From assembly GCA_023053545.1 (NCBI GenBank), contig JAKZAN010000002.1, positions 3,642,375 to 3,706,374 of the forward strand: a stretch of DNA of 64,000 nucleotides, written 5' to 3'. The DNA comes from Lepidurus packardi. Lineage: Eukaryota; Arthropoda; Branchiopoda; Notostraca; Triopsidae. Of the stretch, positions 1 to 64,000 are shown piece after piece. Each line of letters opens with the position of its first letter. The first letter of the stretch is position 1. A program made the translations under genes and the position numbers. The notes under the pieces are model-generated. The model ran no database searches and was not told the DNA's origin. It saw only the letters and a program-made list of their open reading frames with translations.

Positions 1-1567
1 GAGGCTGGGTGCCCATAGGTACGTGTCTGTGTGTATGTGCACATTCCATGTGTGCACAAAGGCCTAAGTTTGAACCAATGTTGACAGTTCCCATACGAAA
101 AACAAGCTGCTGTTATGGCCAAGTCATCGACGTTTCTGCCGTTTTCTTCGGTTCCTGCGTTGGCCTTTACATGCTGTTTTGACTCGGCTCCTAGAAGCGC
201 AAAACATTATTGACAATACCTGCGAATCATGTAATATACATATGCAAGCAAAAGCAAAACGGGCTGATGACCAAACCAGTTTCGGGCTGCCTCCTCACGC
301 TCTCTGGTCGAGTTAAGCTTAAGAAAGAAGCAGACAGAGAGAGAGCCGAGAGTTATTTAGTCATGGTTGGGTATCAGTGCAGGTTCAGCTTGTCGGCTTA
401 TCGCTTGGGCGATCAGGGATTTTATAATCGCTCTTAAGGGGGGCTGCCATGAGAGCCTTTAAAAAAAAGTCAGAGCTCGCGTCCACTCGTCAAGTTTGAC
501 GTCGAGTACCAGCCCCACCTATTTCCCATTCACACCTTGCCACTTGGCATAACCATCCAGCCTTTGCTAATTGGCGGTCGATACACGAGAGCTATTGTAC
601 CCAAACTTTTGGCGGCCTTCTAAGAAAGGGAACCGACTTTGCCCTAAAACAGGTGTAAAAAAAATGAATTTTTTGCTTGCTTTTCCCCCAAGTCGAGCAC
701 AGTCGATTAGTAGCAGACCTTAAAAAGAAAGATGAGGAAGAAGACAAGTTTGTGCATTTCATGTTGAAGGAAGCCGCACGATAGCTTTGCGTTTTTGTCA
801 GATGCCAAACAGAGAAAAAAAAGGATTACGGGGGAAAAACCAAAGAAGGTAAACTGCCGCGGTCATTTAAAATTCGAAAGGGAGAGCAACAGATGTGCGG
901 TATTGGGACTGGCTTGGCTTGTCCTGTAGCGTTGGGTGCTGTTCAATTCATGACATGCTGACTACAGCAAACCCGTGCTTTTTGTTGCGACGGATTTCTA
1001 TTTTTTCCATATTTCTTTCGGTCAGAACTGGAAACGTCACCTACTAGAATTTTCTATTTTCATTCTTATGGTGAGGTTGCAACCATCGCCTTCATCTGTG
1101 GAATTTTTTAAGTTGAATAACCGAAGAAACGCTTCCAAATAGTACCAGACCCAACAACACAATCTGATATTACTTTCTGTTCTCACACTCCCTTTACTAT
1201 GTAACACTGGCTGAAAGGCAACTAAAAATAAAAAGTGACTTATGTTACGTTGGCGAATGTGGACGGTACCTAATTTTCTCCGGTATTTTTAAGGTCCAGT
1301 GAACGCAGAAAAGACAATTAAGCTTAAATGACTTGCCATTTGTCCAAGTCCAGTTTTTTTTAAAGCCTCTCGGGCTATTATAAGTGCGTAAAGGGGGGTG
1401 TGAGGGAAAAACAAGACAAGCTGTAAGCAAGAATTTACGGTGTGCTATTGTACTAACACATTAAGTAAACGAGCACACACTCTCAACTTTAAATTACCTC
1501 ATAATTTTCGTTTTGTGACAGCTTTTGCTCACCCGAAACAAACAAACACGGGGAAAGGAAGCAAGCC
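1..1567. other. Upstream or 5' UTR/intron sequence with no recognised gene
   Basis: No convincing coding region, RNA gene or repeat was seen. Just before the first coding exon there is an in-frame TAA at 1502-1504. A possible 3' splice site (TTTTGTGACAG ending at 1520) lies shortly after it, so a non-coding or coding exon further left is possible. No clear core promoter could be assigned; TATA-like strings occur but are common throughout this AT-leaning DNA. Confidence 0.5.

Positions 1568-64000
<62,433 letters not shown>

Overview
The window is animal nuclear DNA, most likely from an invertebrate and probably an arthropod. Coding sequence is a small fraction of it, introns are long and AT-leaning, there are animal-type tRNA-Thr genes, and there are TTAA-flanked miniature transposons. 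The species cannot be fixed from the sequence alone. No bacterial, viral or organellar genes were seen.

One protein-coding gene runs along the + strand through almost the whole window: a KIF26-family (vertebrate KIF26A/KIF26B, nematode VAB-8) atypical kinesin. Twelve coding exons could be placed: 1568-1764, 20837-20951, 27937-28685, 53738-54017, 58223-58435, 59547-59640, 59714-59911, 61081-61305, 61795-62111, 62200-63481, 63592-63878 and 63975 to beyond the right edge. All eleven junctions use GT-AG and keep one reading frame, giving about 1,328 residues before the window ends. The low-complexity N-terminal region sits on four exons separated by introns of about 19.1, 7.0 and 25.1 kb. The degenerate motor domain sits on exons 5-9, which are much closer together. 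The long exon 10 and exons 11-12 start the disordered C-terminal tail, and the rest of the gene lies to the right. Exon 1 may not be the true first exon.

The introns hold the other features. Intron 1 has a 118-bp CACTGT-ended element, a 261-bp CT microsatellite and short simple repeats. Intron 2 has a poly-C/CA tract. Intron 3 has a 37-bp tandem duplication, a 488-bp piggyBac-type MITE, a decayed tRNA-like relic, G-runs, a cluster of four tRNA-Thr genes on the minus strand (three AGT, one CGT), and a GC-rich segment near 50.04-50.21 kb that folds into nested perfect stems and ends in a T7 tract (candidate unidentified structured RNA). Intron 4 has a second copy of the piggyBac-type MITE (526 bp) and a second CACTGT-ended element. 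The remaining intron sequence shows no convincing nested protein gene; most short open frames there are chance frames.

In function, the protein should be a non-canonical kinesin that binds microtubules or signals without normal motor ATPase activity, as is known for KIF26 relatives. The tRNA genes are transcribed by Pol III independently and antisense to the host gene. The two most interesting non-coding items are the tRNA-Thr array, which shows compensatory stem changes, and the unidentified structured segment near 50.1 kb.
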